Below, one piece after another: positions 10,143 through 18,613 of a stretch of 64,000 nt of DNA (positions are counted from its first letter, which is position 1; each line of letters opens with the position of its first letter). Position numbers and translations under genes: made by a program. Source of the stretch: Caviibacterium pharyngocola (GTDB lineage Bacteria; Pseudomonadota; Gammaproteobacteria; Enterobacterales; Pasteurellaceae); the NCBI RefSeq assembly GCF_002795405.1, contig NZ_PHGZ01000013.1:313988-377987 (forward strand). The letters run 5' to 3'. The notes under the pieces were generated by a model, which had not been told where the DNA came from, did not search any database, and saw nothing but the letters and a program-made list of their open reading frames with translations.

Positions 10143-10593
10143 AAATGTAATGCTGGCAGTGGGCAATTCGATGATGGCCGATGATGGTGCCGGTCCGTTG
10201 CTTTATCAATTAATGCAAGAAAATCCGTTGGAAAATTGGACCGCACTTGACGGCGGATCCGCACCGGAAAACAGCGCGCACATTGTGCGCGAACTGAAAC
10301 CGAAACGCCTGTTAATCGTGGATGCGGCGGATATGGCGTTGGCGCCGGGCGAAATTCGTTTGATTGATAAAGAAAGTATCGCCGAAATGTTTTTTATGAG
10401 CACGCATAATTTACCGCTTAATTTTTTAATCGAGCAGTTGGAGGAAGATGTCGAACAAGTGATTTTCTTGGGGATTCAACCTGACATTGTTTCCTTCGCA
10501 TTTCCGATGACGGAAAAAGTAAAAAGTGCGGTGCAAAATGTTTATGATTTTTTAAAAAATCAGGGGGATTTTACAACAATTTCAGCGTTGTAA
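10132..10593 (+). CDS. hycI: Hydrogenase maturation endopeptidase HycI
   Basis: Nickel-dependent aspartyl-type protease of the M52 family (153 aa, E. coli HycI 156) that cuts the C-terminal peptide from the hydrogenase large subunit after NiFe assembly. The family's metal-binding positions are visible: GNSMMADDGAGP near residue 11 (Asp), VDAADMALAPG near 62 (Asp), and STHNLPLNFL near 90 (His). In E. coli hycI sits in the hyc operon and hyf has no protease of its own. Here it is placed with hyf next to its predicted substrate HyfG. A DNA uptake signal core lies inside the gene at 10524-10532. Confidence 0.93.
   Translation: MTNENVMLAVGNSMMADDGAGPLLYQLMQENPLENWTALDGGSAPENSAHIVRELKPKRLLIVDAADMALAPGEIRLIDKESIAEMFFMSTHNLPLNFLIEQLEEDVEQVIFLGIQPDIVSFAFPMTEKVKSAVQNVYDFLKNQGDFTTISAL
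10524..10532 (+). repeat. DNA uptake signal sequence core inside hycI
   Basis: AAGTGCGGT, the nine-base core of the Haemophilus-type uptake signal. This copy lies within a coding region. Many others occur in the window in both orientations, both inside genes and as inverted pairs in terminators. Confidence 0.85.
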
Positions 10594-10638
10594 AATGAGT
10601 CGTATAGGGTATTAGCTTAAATAATAAGGACATTCATT

Positions 10639-12792
10639 ATGAAAAAAGTGATTACTGTCTGTCCGTATTGCGCGTCCGGTTGTAAGATCAATCTGCTGGT
10701 CGAAAACAACAAAATTGTGGGTGCGGAAGGCGCAAACGGGAAAACAAACGAAGGCGAACTTTGTTTGAAAGGGTATTACGGATGGGATTTCGTACACGAT
10801 ACGAAAATTCTCACACCGCGTTTAACCCAGCCGATGATTCGCTATAAACGCGGCGAGCCGTTTACTCCGGTGAGTTGGGAAGAGGCGATTTCGTATTCTG
10901 CGAAACGCTTAATGGAAATCCAACAAAAATACGGTAAAGAATCTATTATGGTGACGGGTTCTTCGCGCGGGCCGGGCAACGAAGTGAACTATGTAATGCA
11001 AAAATTTGCCCGTGCGGTATTAGGAAATAACAACGTTGACTGTTGTGCGCGCGTTTGACACGGCCCTTCTGTAGCAGGTCTGCTCAAATCGGTCGGTAAC
11101 GGCGCAATGTCCAACTCAATCGTTGAAATTGAAGATACCGAATGCGTGTTTATTTTTGGTTATAACGCCTCCACTTCTCACCCGATTGTGGCGAGACGAA
11201 TTAATCACGCAAAACAAAAAGGCGCAAAAATTATCGTATGTGATCCGCGTAAAATCGAAACCGCGCGTATCGCCGATATTTATGCACCGCTGGCAAACGG
11301 CAGTAACGTCGCTTTCTTAAATGCAATGATGAATGTGATTTTGGAAGAAAATCTGCAAGATCAAAAATTCATTGACGAACATACGGAAAACTTTGAATCC
11401 TTCTATGAAGTGGTGAAAAATTATACGCCGGAAAGTACCCGACATATTACGGGCATTGAACCGGAAATGTTACGCGAAATCGCCCGCACTTATGCGAAAG
11501 CGAAAACCGCCACGATCCTTTGGGGAATGGGCGTTTGCCAATTCCGTCAAGGGGTGGAAACCGTGCGTGCGTTGGCGAGTTTGGCAATGTTGACCGGTAA
11601 TTTAGGTAAACCGAATGTGGGCGTGAATCCGGTTCGCGGACAAAATAACGTTCAAGGCGCTTGCGATATGGGCGCGTTATACAACACCTTACCGGGCTAT
11701 CAACGCTTGGATGATCCGGTTGCAATGGCGAAATTTGCCAAAGCTTGGGGGGTGGCGGAATTAAATCCAAAACCGGGCGTACCGTTAAGCGAAGTGCCGC
11801 ACGCGGTTAAAGAAGGAAAATTAAAAGCTTTCTACATTATGGGTGAAGATACCTTGCAAACCGAACCGGATCTGAATGCGATGAAACAAACTTTCAGAGA
11901 TCTGGAATTTATCATCGTGCAAGATATTTTTATGACCCAAACCGCCGCCGAAGCGGACGTGATTTTCCCGGCGACCTCGTGTGCCGAACACGAAGGCGTG
12001 TACAGCGCCGCCGACCGCGGTTTCCAACGTTTCTATAAAGCGGTGGAGCCGGTGGGCGATGTGAAAGACGACTGGCAAATCATCAGCGAAATGGCAACGG
12101 CGATGGGCTATCCGATGCATTACAATAATACCAAAGAAATTTGGGATGAATTGCGTAATTTGTGTCCGATTTATAAAGGCGCAACTTACGAAAAAATGGA
12201 AGGATTGGCGTATATTCAATGGCCTTGCTATGACGAAGGTCCGGAAGATCAGGGCACGCAATATTTGTACAAAGGACAAATATTCGACCGTCCGAACGGC
12301 AAAGCGGATTTCTTCGCCTGCGATTGGTTGCCGCCGATGGAAGATCTCAGCGAAGAATTTCCATTGATTTTATCCACCGTGCGCGAAGTCGGACATTATT
12401 CCTGTCGTTCAATGACAGGTAACTGTCGCGCCTTAGCTGCATTGGCGGACGAACCGGGATTCGTTCAAATGAATGATCAAGACGCCGCCGAACTGGGTAT
12501 TAAAAATAATGATCTGGTTTGGATCGCCTCCTCGCGCGGTAAAGTCATTTCGCGCGCCGACGTCAGTGCAAGAACGAATAAAGGCGCTTGCTATATGACG
12601 TACCAATGGTGGATCGGTAAATGTAACGAACTTACCGCCGAACATTTAAATCCGGGCTCAAGAACGCCGGAATATAAATACAGCGCGGTGCGTATCGAAA
12701 AAATCGATGATCAAAATTGGGCGGAACATTATGTGGTGACCGAATATGCGAAACTCAAAAATCGCTTAAAACACACCGCACTTGTGGCTTAA
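10639..12792 (+). CDS. fdhF: Formate dehydrogenase H, selenocysteine-containing (UGA at codon 140)
   Basis: Molybdopterin selenoenzyme that oxidises formate to CO2 and feeds electrons to the hydrogenase. The frame reads from ATG 10639 to TAA 12792 with a single in-frame TGA at 11056-11058. That codon is number 140, exactly the selenocysteine position of E. coli FdhF (Sec140), in the context CCARV-Sec-HGPS. The [4Fe-4S] ligands Cys8, Cys11, Cys15 and Cys42 and the following Lys44 also match. Total length is 717 aa (E. coli 715). A SECIS-type hairpin follows the TGA. An automated caller would split this into a 139-aa and a 561-aa gene. It is the last gene of the hyf operon and is followed by a strong terminator. 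Confidence 0.97.
11056..11086 (+). promoter_or_regulatory. Selenocysteine UGA codon and SECIS hairpin of fdhF
   Basis: The TGA at 11056-11058 is followed after 11 bases by a small stem-loop at 11070-11086. It has the paired bases TG/CA, a bulged T at 11072, AGC/GCT and the loop AGGTCT. The spacing, bulged U and loop are the same as in the E. coli fdhF SECIS recognised by SelB, while the stem pairs differ by compensating changes. This supports co-translational selenocysteine insertion. Confidence 0.9.
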
Positions 12793-12814
12793 TTTCGGCA
12801 ATTCTGCAAATAAA

Positions 12815-12845
12815 ATGCGCTATCGGAGGATGGCGCATCTTTTTT
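12815..12845 (+). terminator. Rho-independent terminator of the hyf-fdhF operon
   Basis: A ten-pair stem (12815-12824 with 12829-12838, one T-G wobble) and a GGAG tetraloop are followed by CTTTTTT. It begins 23 bases after the fdhF stop. Confidence 0.9.
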
Positions 12846-12880
12846 GCGTACAGTTTTTAATCATTTTACCGATTACGCCG

Positions 12881-12913
12881 AATAAAAAGGATGCCGTATT
12901 AAATGCATCCTTT
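12881..12913 (-). terminator. Terminator downstream of the restriction endonuclease gene
   Basis: The nine-base arms AAAGGATGC (12886-12894) and GCATCCTTT (12905-12913) enclose a ten-base loop. Read on the minus strand the hairpin is followed by a T-rich stretch, 18 bases after the endonuclease stop. Confidence 0.7.
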
Positions 12914-12930
12914 CTAAAAGCCCATTAGGG

Positions 12931-13551
12931 TTATTTATGATCACAAAGATAAGATAGTAAATTATTTTCAAAGAAATCCAGCATACTGCCGATATCTTCC
13001 GTATTTCTCCACATATAGAAATTTTTTTCATATCCTTTATACCAAAAAGCGATTTCTCGGTTTCTTTTGGGATCCCTGGTGATATTACCGACAAGTACAA
13101 GCCAAAACGGCAGGATATCTTGTGATTCGATCTTACTTTCCTTGCGCAACAGATCAAGAATGCCGGGGGTAAAATATTTACAGCTTCTTTCGTGCGCATT
13201 GCCTCTTCCTGCCGAGGGATCTAATTCTTCCACCCAACCGTCTTGGCGTTTTATTTCACCGAATAAAGTTTTGCCGTTCAGTTTATTTTTTATGGCGAAA
13301 TCCATTCGAATACCCCAACGATATTTGGAGGTATCGACATTATAAATTTCATTTAACACATCCTGAGGAAGTTGTTGCTCGGAATAGATAGTCGTGAAAT
13401 TTTTCGGGTGAGAGATAACCTCAAACTGATCTGGATAAACGGCATTCAATGCATTTTGCAGAGCCGTTGTAAACATATCTTCCGTTTTGAGCGCTTTACG
13501 TCCGCTTATTGTCTGCCAATTTGATCTTTTTCTTAATTCGTTACTTGCCAT
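12931..13551 (-). CDS. MunI-like type II restriction endonuclease (predicted CAATTG)
   Basis: A 206-residue protein that I recognise as close to the MunI endonuclease (about 202 aa), a member of the EcoRI-like PD-(D/E)XK group that cuts C^AATTG. The conserved segment with FGEIKRQDGWVEE, followed by DPSAGRGNAHERSCK and FTPGILDLL, holds the catalytic Glu-x-Lys and the DNA-recognition region. An upstream Asp (RMDFAIKN) would complete the active site. Its ATG directly follows the TAA of the controller gene with no bases between, so translation is probably coupled. The site specificity is inferred from similarity, not shown. No uptake signal is seen in this cassette, and its base composition is AT-rich relative to its neighbours. 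Confidence 0.88.
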   Translation of the reverse strand: MASNELRKRSNWQTISGRKALKTEDMFTTALQNALNAVYPDQFEVISHPKNFTTIYSEQQLPQDVLNEIYNVDTSKYRWGIRMDFAIKNKLNGKTLFGEIKRQDGWVEELDPSAGRGNAHERSCKYFTPGILDLLRKESKIESQDILPFWLVLVGNITRDPKRNREIAFWYKGYEKNFYMWRNTEDIGSMLDFFENNLLSYLCDHK

Positions 13552-13758
13552 TTACAGATCCTCAAATAACTCGGATAAACTCACGTTTAATCCGTCAGCC
13601 AGTTTTTTTAAATTCAGTAACGATACGTTTCTTCCTCCGACTTCAATCGAGGCAAGGTAACTTCTATCCATACCGATTTTTAGCGCTAAAGATTCTTGAC
13701 TCAATCCTTCTCTAGCCCTAAGTTGCTTGATTCGCAAACCTAAATCTTCTAAAATCAT
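13552..13758 (-). CDS. Restriction-modification controller (C) protein, HTH_3/Xre family
   Basis: A 68-residue helix-turn-helix protein, typical in size and placement for C proteins that time endonuclease expression in type II systems. The HTH is at about residues 8-60 (RIKQLRAREGLSQESLALKI and RSYLASIEVGGRNVSLLNL). I chose the ATG at 13758, with GGAGG four bases upstream, over a longer frame opening at a TTG at 13821. The gene precedes and abuts the endonuclease gene. An 18-bp near-palindrome overlapping its ribosome-binding site is the likely operator. Confidence 0.87.
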   Translation of the reverse strand: MILEDLGLRIKQLRAREGLSQESLALKIGMDRSYLASIEVGGRNVSLLNLKKLADGLNVSLSELFEDL

Positions 13759-13765
13759 AGAACCT

Positions 13766-13783
13766 CCAAGACTTAATTCTTGG
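13766..13783. promoter_or_regulatory. Candidate C-protein operator (18-bp imperfect palindrome)
   Basis: CCAAGA and TCTTGG arms flank a TTAA centre. The palindrome is perfect except for one position pair. It overlaps the GGAGG ribosome-binding site of the C gene and lies just downstream of a TTGACA-like hexamer (complement of 13791-13796). Binding there would repress the C and endonuclease genes. The role is inferred from position. Confidence 0.6.
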
Positions 13784-13833
13784 ATTTTTTTGTCAATGCA
13801 ACAACGGTTTATAAGCAACAATCGGAGTGATTA

Positions 13834-14559
13834 ATGCAAAAAAATAACAACATAAGCGGGTATTCCATTTACAATGTGGAAGCGAAAAAAAGAAAAAAAC
13901 TCAATCCGCTGGAGGAAATTTATCCTCATTTACCCGAACGTAAATATGACATTATATATGCCGATCCGCCTTGGGATTACGGCGGAAAAATGCAATTTGA
14001 TAAAACAAGTATAAAATCCGAAAACATTAATTTTGAAAAAGAAATATTTATTAGTTCGGCAAATTTTAAATATCCGACATTAAAATTAAAAGAACTTAAA
14101 GAATTAAATGTCGAATCGATAGCAAATGACGATTGTTTATTATTTATGTGGACGACAGGGCCGCATTTGGGAAATGCGATAGCGTTAGGCGAATCTTGGG
14201 GTTTCGAATATAAGACGGTGGCATTCGTATGGGATAAAATGATACATAATCCGGGACGATATACTTTATCACAAACCGAAATGTGTTTAGTCTTTAAAAA
14301 GAAAAACGGCAGAATACCCAGTCCGCGCGGCGCAAGAAATATTCGACAACTTATTTCGATAAAAAGAACCGCGCACAGTGAAAAACCTAAAGAAGTGATT
14401 GAAGGGATAACAAAAATGTTTCCGTTGCAAAATAAAATCGAATTGTTTGCTAGGAAAAATCACGTGGGTTGGGATAATTGGGGATTGGAAATTCCGGATT
14501 CGGAAATACAAATACTTTCTCAAGAGGAATATAATAATTGTGGAAATAAAACGTTGTAA
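13834..14559 (+). CDS. MunI-like N6-adenine DNA methyltransferase (MT-A70 fold)
   Basis: A 241-residue methyltransferase that would protect host DNA by methylating adenine in the endonuclease's site. The catalytic DPPW motif is visible near residue 48 (IIYADPPWDYGG). The circularly permuted MT-A70-type order is apparent, with the FMWTTGPHLG and SWGFEYKTVAFVWDK segments in the middle and RTAHSEKPKEV plus IELFARKNHVGWDNWG near the end. M.MunI is the known prototype of bacterial enzymes related to the eukaryotic mRNA methylase MT-A70. It is divergent from the C and endonuclease genes, with CGGAG before its ATG. The codon usage is markedly AT-rich compared with flanking genes, suggesting horizontal acquisition. 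Confidence 0.9.
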   Translation: MQKNNNISGYSIYNVEAKKRKKLNPLEEIYPHLPERKYDIIYADPPWDYGGKMQFDKTSIKSENINFEKEIFISSANFKYPTLKLKELKELNVESIANDDCLLFMWTTGPHLGNAIALGESWGFEYKTVAFVWDKMIHNPGRYTLSQTEMCLVFKKKNGRIPSPRGARNIRQLISIKRTAHSEKPKEVIEGITKMFPLQNKIELFARKNHVGWDNWGLEIPDSEIQILSQEEYNNCGNKTL

Positions 14560-14572
14560 AAATATTTTTTAA

Positions 14573-14614
14573 TAAATAAAAGTGCGGTGAATTTAAAATT
14601 TTTTATTTCACCGC
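14573..14614 (-). terminator. Hairpin at the 3' end of hypA, built on an uptake signal
   Basis: Eight-base arms GCGGTGAA (14584-14591) and TTCACCGC (14607-14614) form a hairpin that overlaps the hypA stop. On the minus strand it is followed by a T-rich stretch. One arm is part of an uptake signal at 14580-14588. A modest terminator between the converging methyltransferase and hypA genes. Confidence 0.45.
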
Positions 14615-14944
14615 AATTTCTTTGATCCGAAATTCCGTACCGGTTTGGCGTTGGAGGTGAACGCTTTGGCAAATCGGGCAGCGGTCTTGATAGGCTTCGA
14701 CTTCCACTTCTTTTTGGCATTGCCAACACCAAGCGCGAGCGGGTAGGTGAATAAAATGCAGTTGGCAATTTTCGGCAAGGGTGTCTTTGCGCATAATTTC
14801 AAAGCAAAATTCCACCGCACTTTGTTCCACGCAAGATAACGCGCCGATTTCCAACCAAATGTCGGTCACTTCCTTAATCGGGTGACGTTGACATTGCTGT
14901 TCGATAATTTCCATTATATTTTGGCACAGTGACATTTCGTGCAT
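14603..14944 (-). CDS. hypA: Hydrogenase nickel-incorporation protein HypA
   Basis: Cytoplasmic nickel metallochaperone of 113 residues that delivers nickel, with HypB, to the hydrogenase large subunit. The invariant N-terminus MHEMSL supplies His2 for nickel binding. Two Cys pairs (CWQC near residue 73 and CPIC near 90) form the structural zinc site. The start has AAGGAA seven bases upstream, within the tail of the lysS terminator, so some read-through from lysS is possible. The other hyp genes are not in this window. HybF is the paralogue; the proximity to hyf favours the name hypA. It is separated from the hyf operon by the restriction-modification cassette. Confidence 0.93.
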   Translation of the reverse strand: MHEMSLCQNIMEIIEQQCQRHPIKEVTDIWLEIGALSCVEQSAVEFCFEIMRKDTLAENCQLHFIHLPARAWCWQCQKEVEVEAYQDRCPICQSVHLQRQTGTEFRIKEIAVK

Positions 14945-14956
14945 CGGGCGATTCCT

Positions 14957-14991
14957 TAAAAAGCAAAATCGGCATTGGAAAATGCCGATTT
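14957..14991 (-). terminator. Terminator of lysS
   Basis: Eleven-base arms AAATCGGCATT (14966-14976) and AATGCCGATTT (14981-14991) with a four-base loop. On the minus strand the hairpin is followed by TGCTTTTT. It lies 12 bases past the lysS stop. Confidence 0.85.
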
Positions 14992-15003
14992 AAGTTGCGC
15001 GGA

Positions 15004-16515
15004 TTAACCTTTGTGTTTCATTGCCGGGAATAAAATCACATCGCGGATGGACGCGGCGTTTGCAAATAACATTGCCAAACGGTCGATGCCCAAGCCTTCG
15101 CCGGCTGTCGGCGGTAAGCCGTGTTCAAGTGCGGTGACGAAATCGTCGTCTTTAAACATTGCTTCATCGTCGCCTGCTTCTTTCGCCGCTACTTGGGCGT
15201 CAAAACGTTCCGCTTGATCTTCGGCGTCATTAAGCTCGGAGAAACCGTTGCCGATTTCGCGTCCGCCGATAAAGAGTTCGAAACGATCGGTGACGTCCGG
15301 ATTTTCGTCGTTACGACGAGCAAGCGGAGAAATTTCCGCCGGATGCGCCATTAAGAAGGTCGGTTGAATTAAGTGATGTTCTGCCACTTCTTCGAAAATC
15401 GCATTAACAAGGCTGCCCAAGCCCCAAGATTTTTGTACTTCGATGCCGAGTTTTTGCGCCGTCGCTTTTGCACGATCCAAATCGTATAAATCTTCTTTTA
15501 CGATACCTTTGTCCGCGCCGTATTTTAGCACGGCATCGTGCATTGTGATGCGCTCGAACGGTTTGCCGAAATCAAATTCGTATTCGCCGTAAGGCACGAC
15601 GGTGGTGCCTAAAATATCCAACGCCAATTTACGCAACAATTCTTCCGTGTTATCCATTAAATCGTGGTAATCCGCGTAGGCTTGATAATATTCGATCATT
15701 GTAAATTCCGGATTATGGCGAACGGACACCCCTTCGTTGCGGAAGTTACGGTTGAGTTCGAAAACCCGTTCGAAACCGCCGACCACTAAACGTTTCAAAT
15801 AAAGTTCCGGCGCAATGCGCAGATACATATCAATGTCTAAGGCATTGTGGTGGGTAACGAAAGGACGCGCCGCCGCGCCGCCCGGAATTACTTGCAACAT
15901 CGGCGTTTCCACTTCGATAAAGCCTTTGTTGATGAAATATTCACGAATACCGGCGATTACTTTGGAACGAATAATAAAAGTGCGGCGAGATTCTTCGTTA
16001 GAAATTAAATCTAAATAACGTTGACGATAGCGGGTTTCTTGATCCGATAAACCGTGGAATTTATCCGGTAACGGGCGCAAAGCTTTGGTTAATAATTGTA
16101 CTTCGTGTACTTTGACGGTTAATTCGTTGGTTTTGGTTTTAAATAGCGTACCTTTTACGCCCACGATGTCACCGAGATCCCAGTTGCCTACGTCATCGGC
16201 ATAAACGCCTTCGGGCAAATTGTCGCGCGCAACGTAAAGTTGAATACGTCCGCTCATATCTTGTAGGGTAATAAAAGTGGCTTTACCCATTGCACGGCGG
16301 GTCATAATCCGACCGGCGACGCGCACGTCGATTTCTTGCGCTTTTAAGGTTTCGCCGTCCGCGTCGTCATATTGCGCGTGCAAATCCTGCGCGAGGGCGT
16401 CGCGACGAAAAGTGTTCGGGAAAGCATTACCTTTTTGACGTAATGCGGCTAATTTTTCACGGCGTACCGCCATTTCACCGTGAAAATCAAGCTCTGGATT
16501 GTGTTGTTCAGACAT
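15004..16515 (-). CDS. lysS: Lysyl-tRNA synthetase, class II
   Basis: Charges tRNA-Lys with lysine in the cytoplasm. The 503-residue protein has the N-terminal OB-fold anticodon-binding domain (about residues 60-160) and the class II catalytic core. Motif 2 is visible as [20 protein letters not shown] near 262, and motif 3 as [11 protein letters not shown] near the C-terminus. It starts MSEQ with an AAGGT-like site upstream and lies 73 bp downstream of prfB, the same gene pair as in E. coli. It ends in a strong terminator. Confidence 0.98.
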   Translation of the reverse strand: MSEQHNPELDFHGEMAVRREKLAALRQKGNAFPNTFRRDALAQDLHAQYDDADGETLKAQEIDVRVAGRIMTRRAMGKATFITLQDMSGRIQLYVARDNLPEGVYADDVGNWDLGDIVGVKGTLFKTKTNELTVKVHEVQLLTKALRPLPDKFHGLSDQETRYRQRYLDLISNEESRRTFIIRSKVIAGIREYFINKGFIEVETPMLQVIPGGAAARPFVTHHNALDIDMYLRIAPELYLKRLVVGGFERVFELNRNFRNEGVSVRHNPEFTMIEYYQAYADYHDLMDNTEELLRKLALDILGTTVVPYGEYEFDFGKPFERITMHDAVLKYGADKGIVKEDLYDLDRAKATAQKLGIEVQKSWGLGSLVNAIFEEVAEHHLIQPTFLMAHPAEISPLARRNDENPDVTDRFELFIGGREIGNGFSELNDAEDQAERFDAQVAAKEAGDDEAMFKDDDFVTALEHGLPPTAGEGLGIDRLAMLFANAASIRDVILFPAMKHKG

Positions 16516-16588
16516 TGTTGTTACCTTTTAATATTAAATTTTATTGAATACATTATACGTTAAATCAAGGGCGAGCGCCCTGATAATT

Positions 16589-17687
16589 CTATAAACCGGC
16601 TTTAAGGCTGGCCTCGATAAAGCGATCCAAATCGCCGTCTAACACCGCTTGGGTGTTGCGATTTTCCACGCCGGTGCGTAAATCTTTAATACGCGAATCA
16701 TCCAGCACATAAGAACGAATTTGGCTTCCCCAACCGATATCGGATTTGGTTTCTTCCATCGCTTGTTTTTCCGCGTTTTTCTTTTGCAGCTCCATTTCGT
16801 ATAACTTCGCTTTGAGCTGTTTCATACATTGATCTTTATTTTTGTGCTGCGAACGATCGTTTTGACATTGCACGACGATGCCGCTCGGAATATGCGTAAT
16901 TCGCACCGCACTTTCGGTTCGGTTAACGTGCTGACCGCCGGCACCGGAGGCGCGATAAACGTCAATGCGCAAATCCGCCGGATTGATGTCGATATCGATA
17001 TCGTCGTCAATTTCAGGATAAACAAAGGCTGCGCTGAACGAAGTATGACGGCGATTGTTGGAATCGAACGGGCTTTTGCGTACCAAGCGATGAATTCCGG
17101 TTTCCGTGCGCAGCCAGCCGAAGGCATATTCGCCGCTCACGCGTATGGTGGCGGATTTAATGCCGGCGACATCGCCGTCGGACACTTCCATTAATTCCGT
17201 TTTAAATCCTTTGCTTTCCGCCCAACGCAAATACATTCGCAGCAGCATTTCCGTCCAGTCTTGCGCTTCCGTGCCGCCGGAGCCGGCTTGTAAATCCACA
17301 TAGCAATCCGCCGCGTCGTGTTGACCGCTGAACATTCGACGAAATTCCAACGCATCCAATTTATGTTCTAATTCTTCAAGTTCGGCGACCGCTTCGTTGA
17401 AGGTGTCTTCATCTTCTGCTTCAACCGCAAGTTCCAACAAACCTTCTACATCGTCCAAACCTTGATCCAAGTTTTTGATCGTATTGACGACGATTTCCAA
17501 ACTTGCGCGTTCTTTCCCTAAAGCTTGTGCTTTTTCCGGTTCGTTCCAAACGTCCGGTTGTTCCAATTCGGCGTTAACTTCTTCTAATCGTTCGACTTTC
17601 GCGTCAAAGTCAAAGATACCCCCTGAGAATATCGGTGCGCGAAGCTAAATCGTCGATTTTATTTTTGACAGGATTAATTTCAAACAT
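16589..17687 (-). CDS. prfB: Peptide chain release factor 2 (programmed +1 frameshift)
   Basis: Releases the peptide at UGA and UAA stop codons. The gene begins at ATG 17687 ([15 protein letters not shown]) and codes 25 residues up to an in-frame TGA at codon 26 (17610-17612). A +1 shift at CTT-TGA-C continues as L-D-F-D-A-K into the long frame ending at 16589, giving 365 residues, the E. coli length. The GGQ hydrolysis motif ([15 protein letters not shown]) is present. The tripeptide recognising UGA should be SPF (VRKSPFDS), the RF2 signature. Callers that ignore the shift start the gene late at 17566. It heads the prfB-lysS unit. Confidence 0.98.
17609..17624 (-). promoter_or_regulatory. 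prfB autoregulatory +1 frameshift site
   Basis: Read on the minus strand, an internal Shine-Dalgarno-like AGGGGG is followed by TAT, the slippery CTT and the TGA stop, then C. This is the same arrangement as the E. coli RF2 site. Scarce RF2 lets the ribosome pause and shift, so RF2 controls its own synthesis. Confidence 0.96.
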
Positions 17688-17895
17688 AATCTTACATTAT
17701 TCCGTTAATACTCATAAACGTTGAATTATATGCTATTTTTGCGGAATTGGGTAGGGCGGGCGTATGCGGAAAGGCGCCGAATTCGTTAAAGTTTGTTTTT
17801 TGCTATTGCTGAAAAATATTCCGCCGATTAGCTTGTTAGGTCGGAGTATGCTAAAATCCGGCAAATTTAATGAGAACACATTAGGAACTTTAAAT

Positions 17896-18579
17896 ATGAA
17901 AAAAATAATCACCGCACTTTCCGCCGCATTAATCGCCCTTTGCGCCTCTGCTGATGACGCGACGATTAAAACGCAGCTCGGCAAACTCGGTGCGTCCGAT
18001 ATTGAAATTCAAACCTCTCCGATTAAAGGTGTGAAAACCGTCATCAGTAACGAAGGTGTGTTTTATATTTCCGAAGACGGCAAATACGTTTTACAAGGTC
18101 AGCTTTATGAATTGACCGACAAAGGCCCCGTGGATTTAACCGGTAAAATTTTATCGGATAAACTGAATTCTTATCAAAAAGAAATGATCGTTTATCCGGC
18201 AAAAAATGAAAAACACGTTGTCACCGTGTTTATGGATATTACTTGCCATTATTGCCATTTATTACATCAGCAAATCAAAGAATACAATGACTTAGGCATT
18301 ACGGTGCGTTATCTTGCCTTTCCGCGCGCCGGCTTGAATAACAACACGGCGAAACAAATGGAAGCCATTTGGACGGCGAAAGATCCGGCGTTTGCTTTGA
18401 ACGAAGCGGAAAACGGCAATCCGCCGAAAGAATTGAAAACTCCGCAAATCGTGAAAAAACATTATGAATTGGGCTTGCAATTCGGTGTACGCGGTACGCC
18501 GAGCATTATCACCCAAAACGGCGAAGTGATCGGCGGCTATTTGGAGCCGCAAAAATTATTAAGCGCATTGGAAGAATAA
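17896..18579 (+). CDS. dsbC: Thiol:disulfide isomerase DsbC
   Basis: Periplasmic disulfide isomerase. A signal peptide spans about residues 1-19 (MKKIITALSAALIALCASA), followed by the N-terminal dimerisation domain and a thioredoxin-fold domain. The active site is CHYC (ITCHYCHLL) rather than the CGYC of E. coli, and the cis-Pro loop is GVRGTPSI. I start at the ATG at 17896, because the longer frame from 17764 would place a non-signal leader in front of a perfect signal peptide. An extended -10 element (TGCTAAAAT) lies upstream near 17850. The gene is followed by recJ. Confidence 0.93.
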   Translation: MKKIITALSAALIALCASADDATIKTQLGKLGASDIEIQTSPIKGVKTVISNEGVFYISEDGKYVLQGQLYELTDKGPVDLTGKILSDKLNSYQKEMIVYPAKNEKHVVTVFMDITCHYCHLLHQQIKEYNDLGITVRYLAFPRAGLNNNTAKQMEAIWTAKDPAFALNEAENGNPPKELKTPQIVKKHYELGLQFGVRGTPSIITQNGEVIGGYLEPQKLLSALEE

Positions 18580-18613
18580 CACGCGATTGAATGCATTAAA
18601 CGAAGGTCAACAG

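Noticed and set aside
11107-12792. A separate 561-residue molybdopterin oxidoreductase gene after a short one
   Set aside because: It is in the same frame as the 10639 start, and the intervening TGA is the selenocysteine codon with a SECIS hairpin, so both parts are one fdhF gene.
13834-14559. Methyltransferase as an orphan or phage-type RNA methylase
   Set aside because: The MT-A70-like fold could suggest RNA, but the divergent C protein and MunI-like endonuclease beside it make a DNA restriction-modification role far more likely.
17764-17895. Upstream ATG extending dsbC by 44 residues
   Set aside because: The extension would bury a perfect signal peptide. The ATG at 17896 gives a normal DsbC precursor, and promoter-like sequence lies in the extension.
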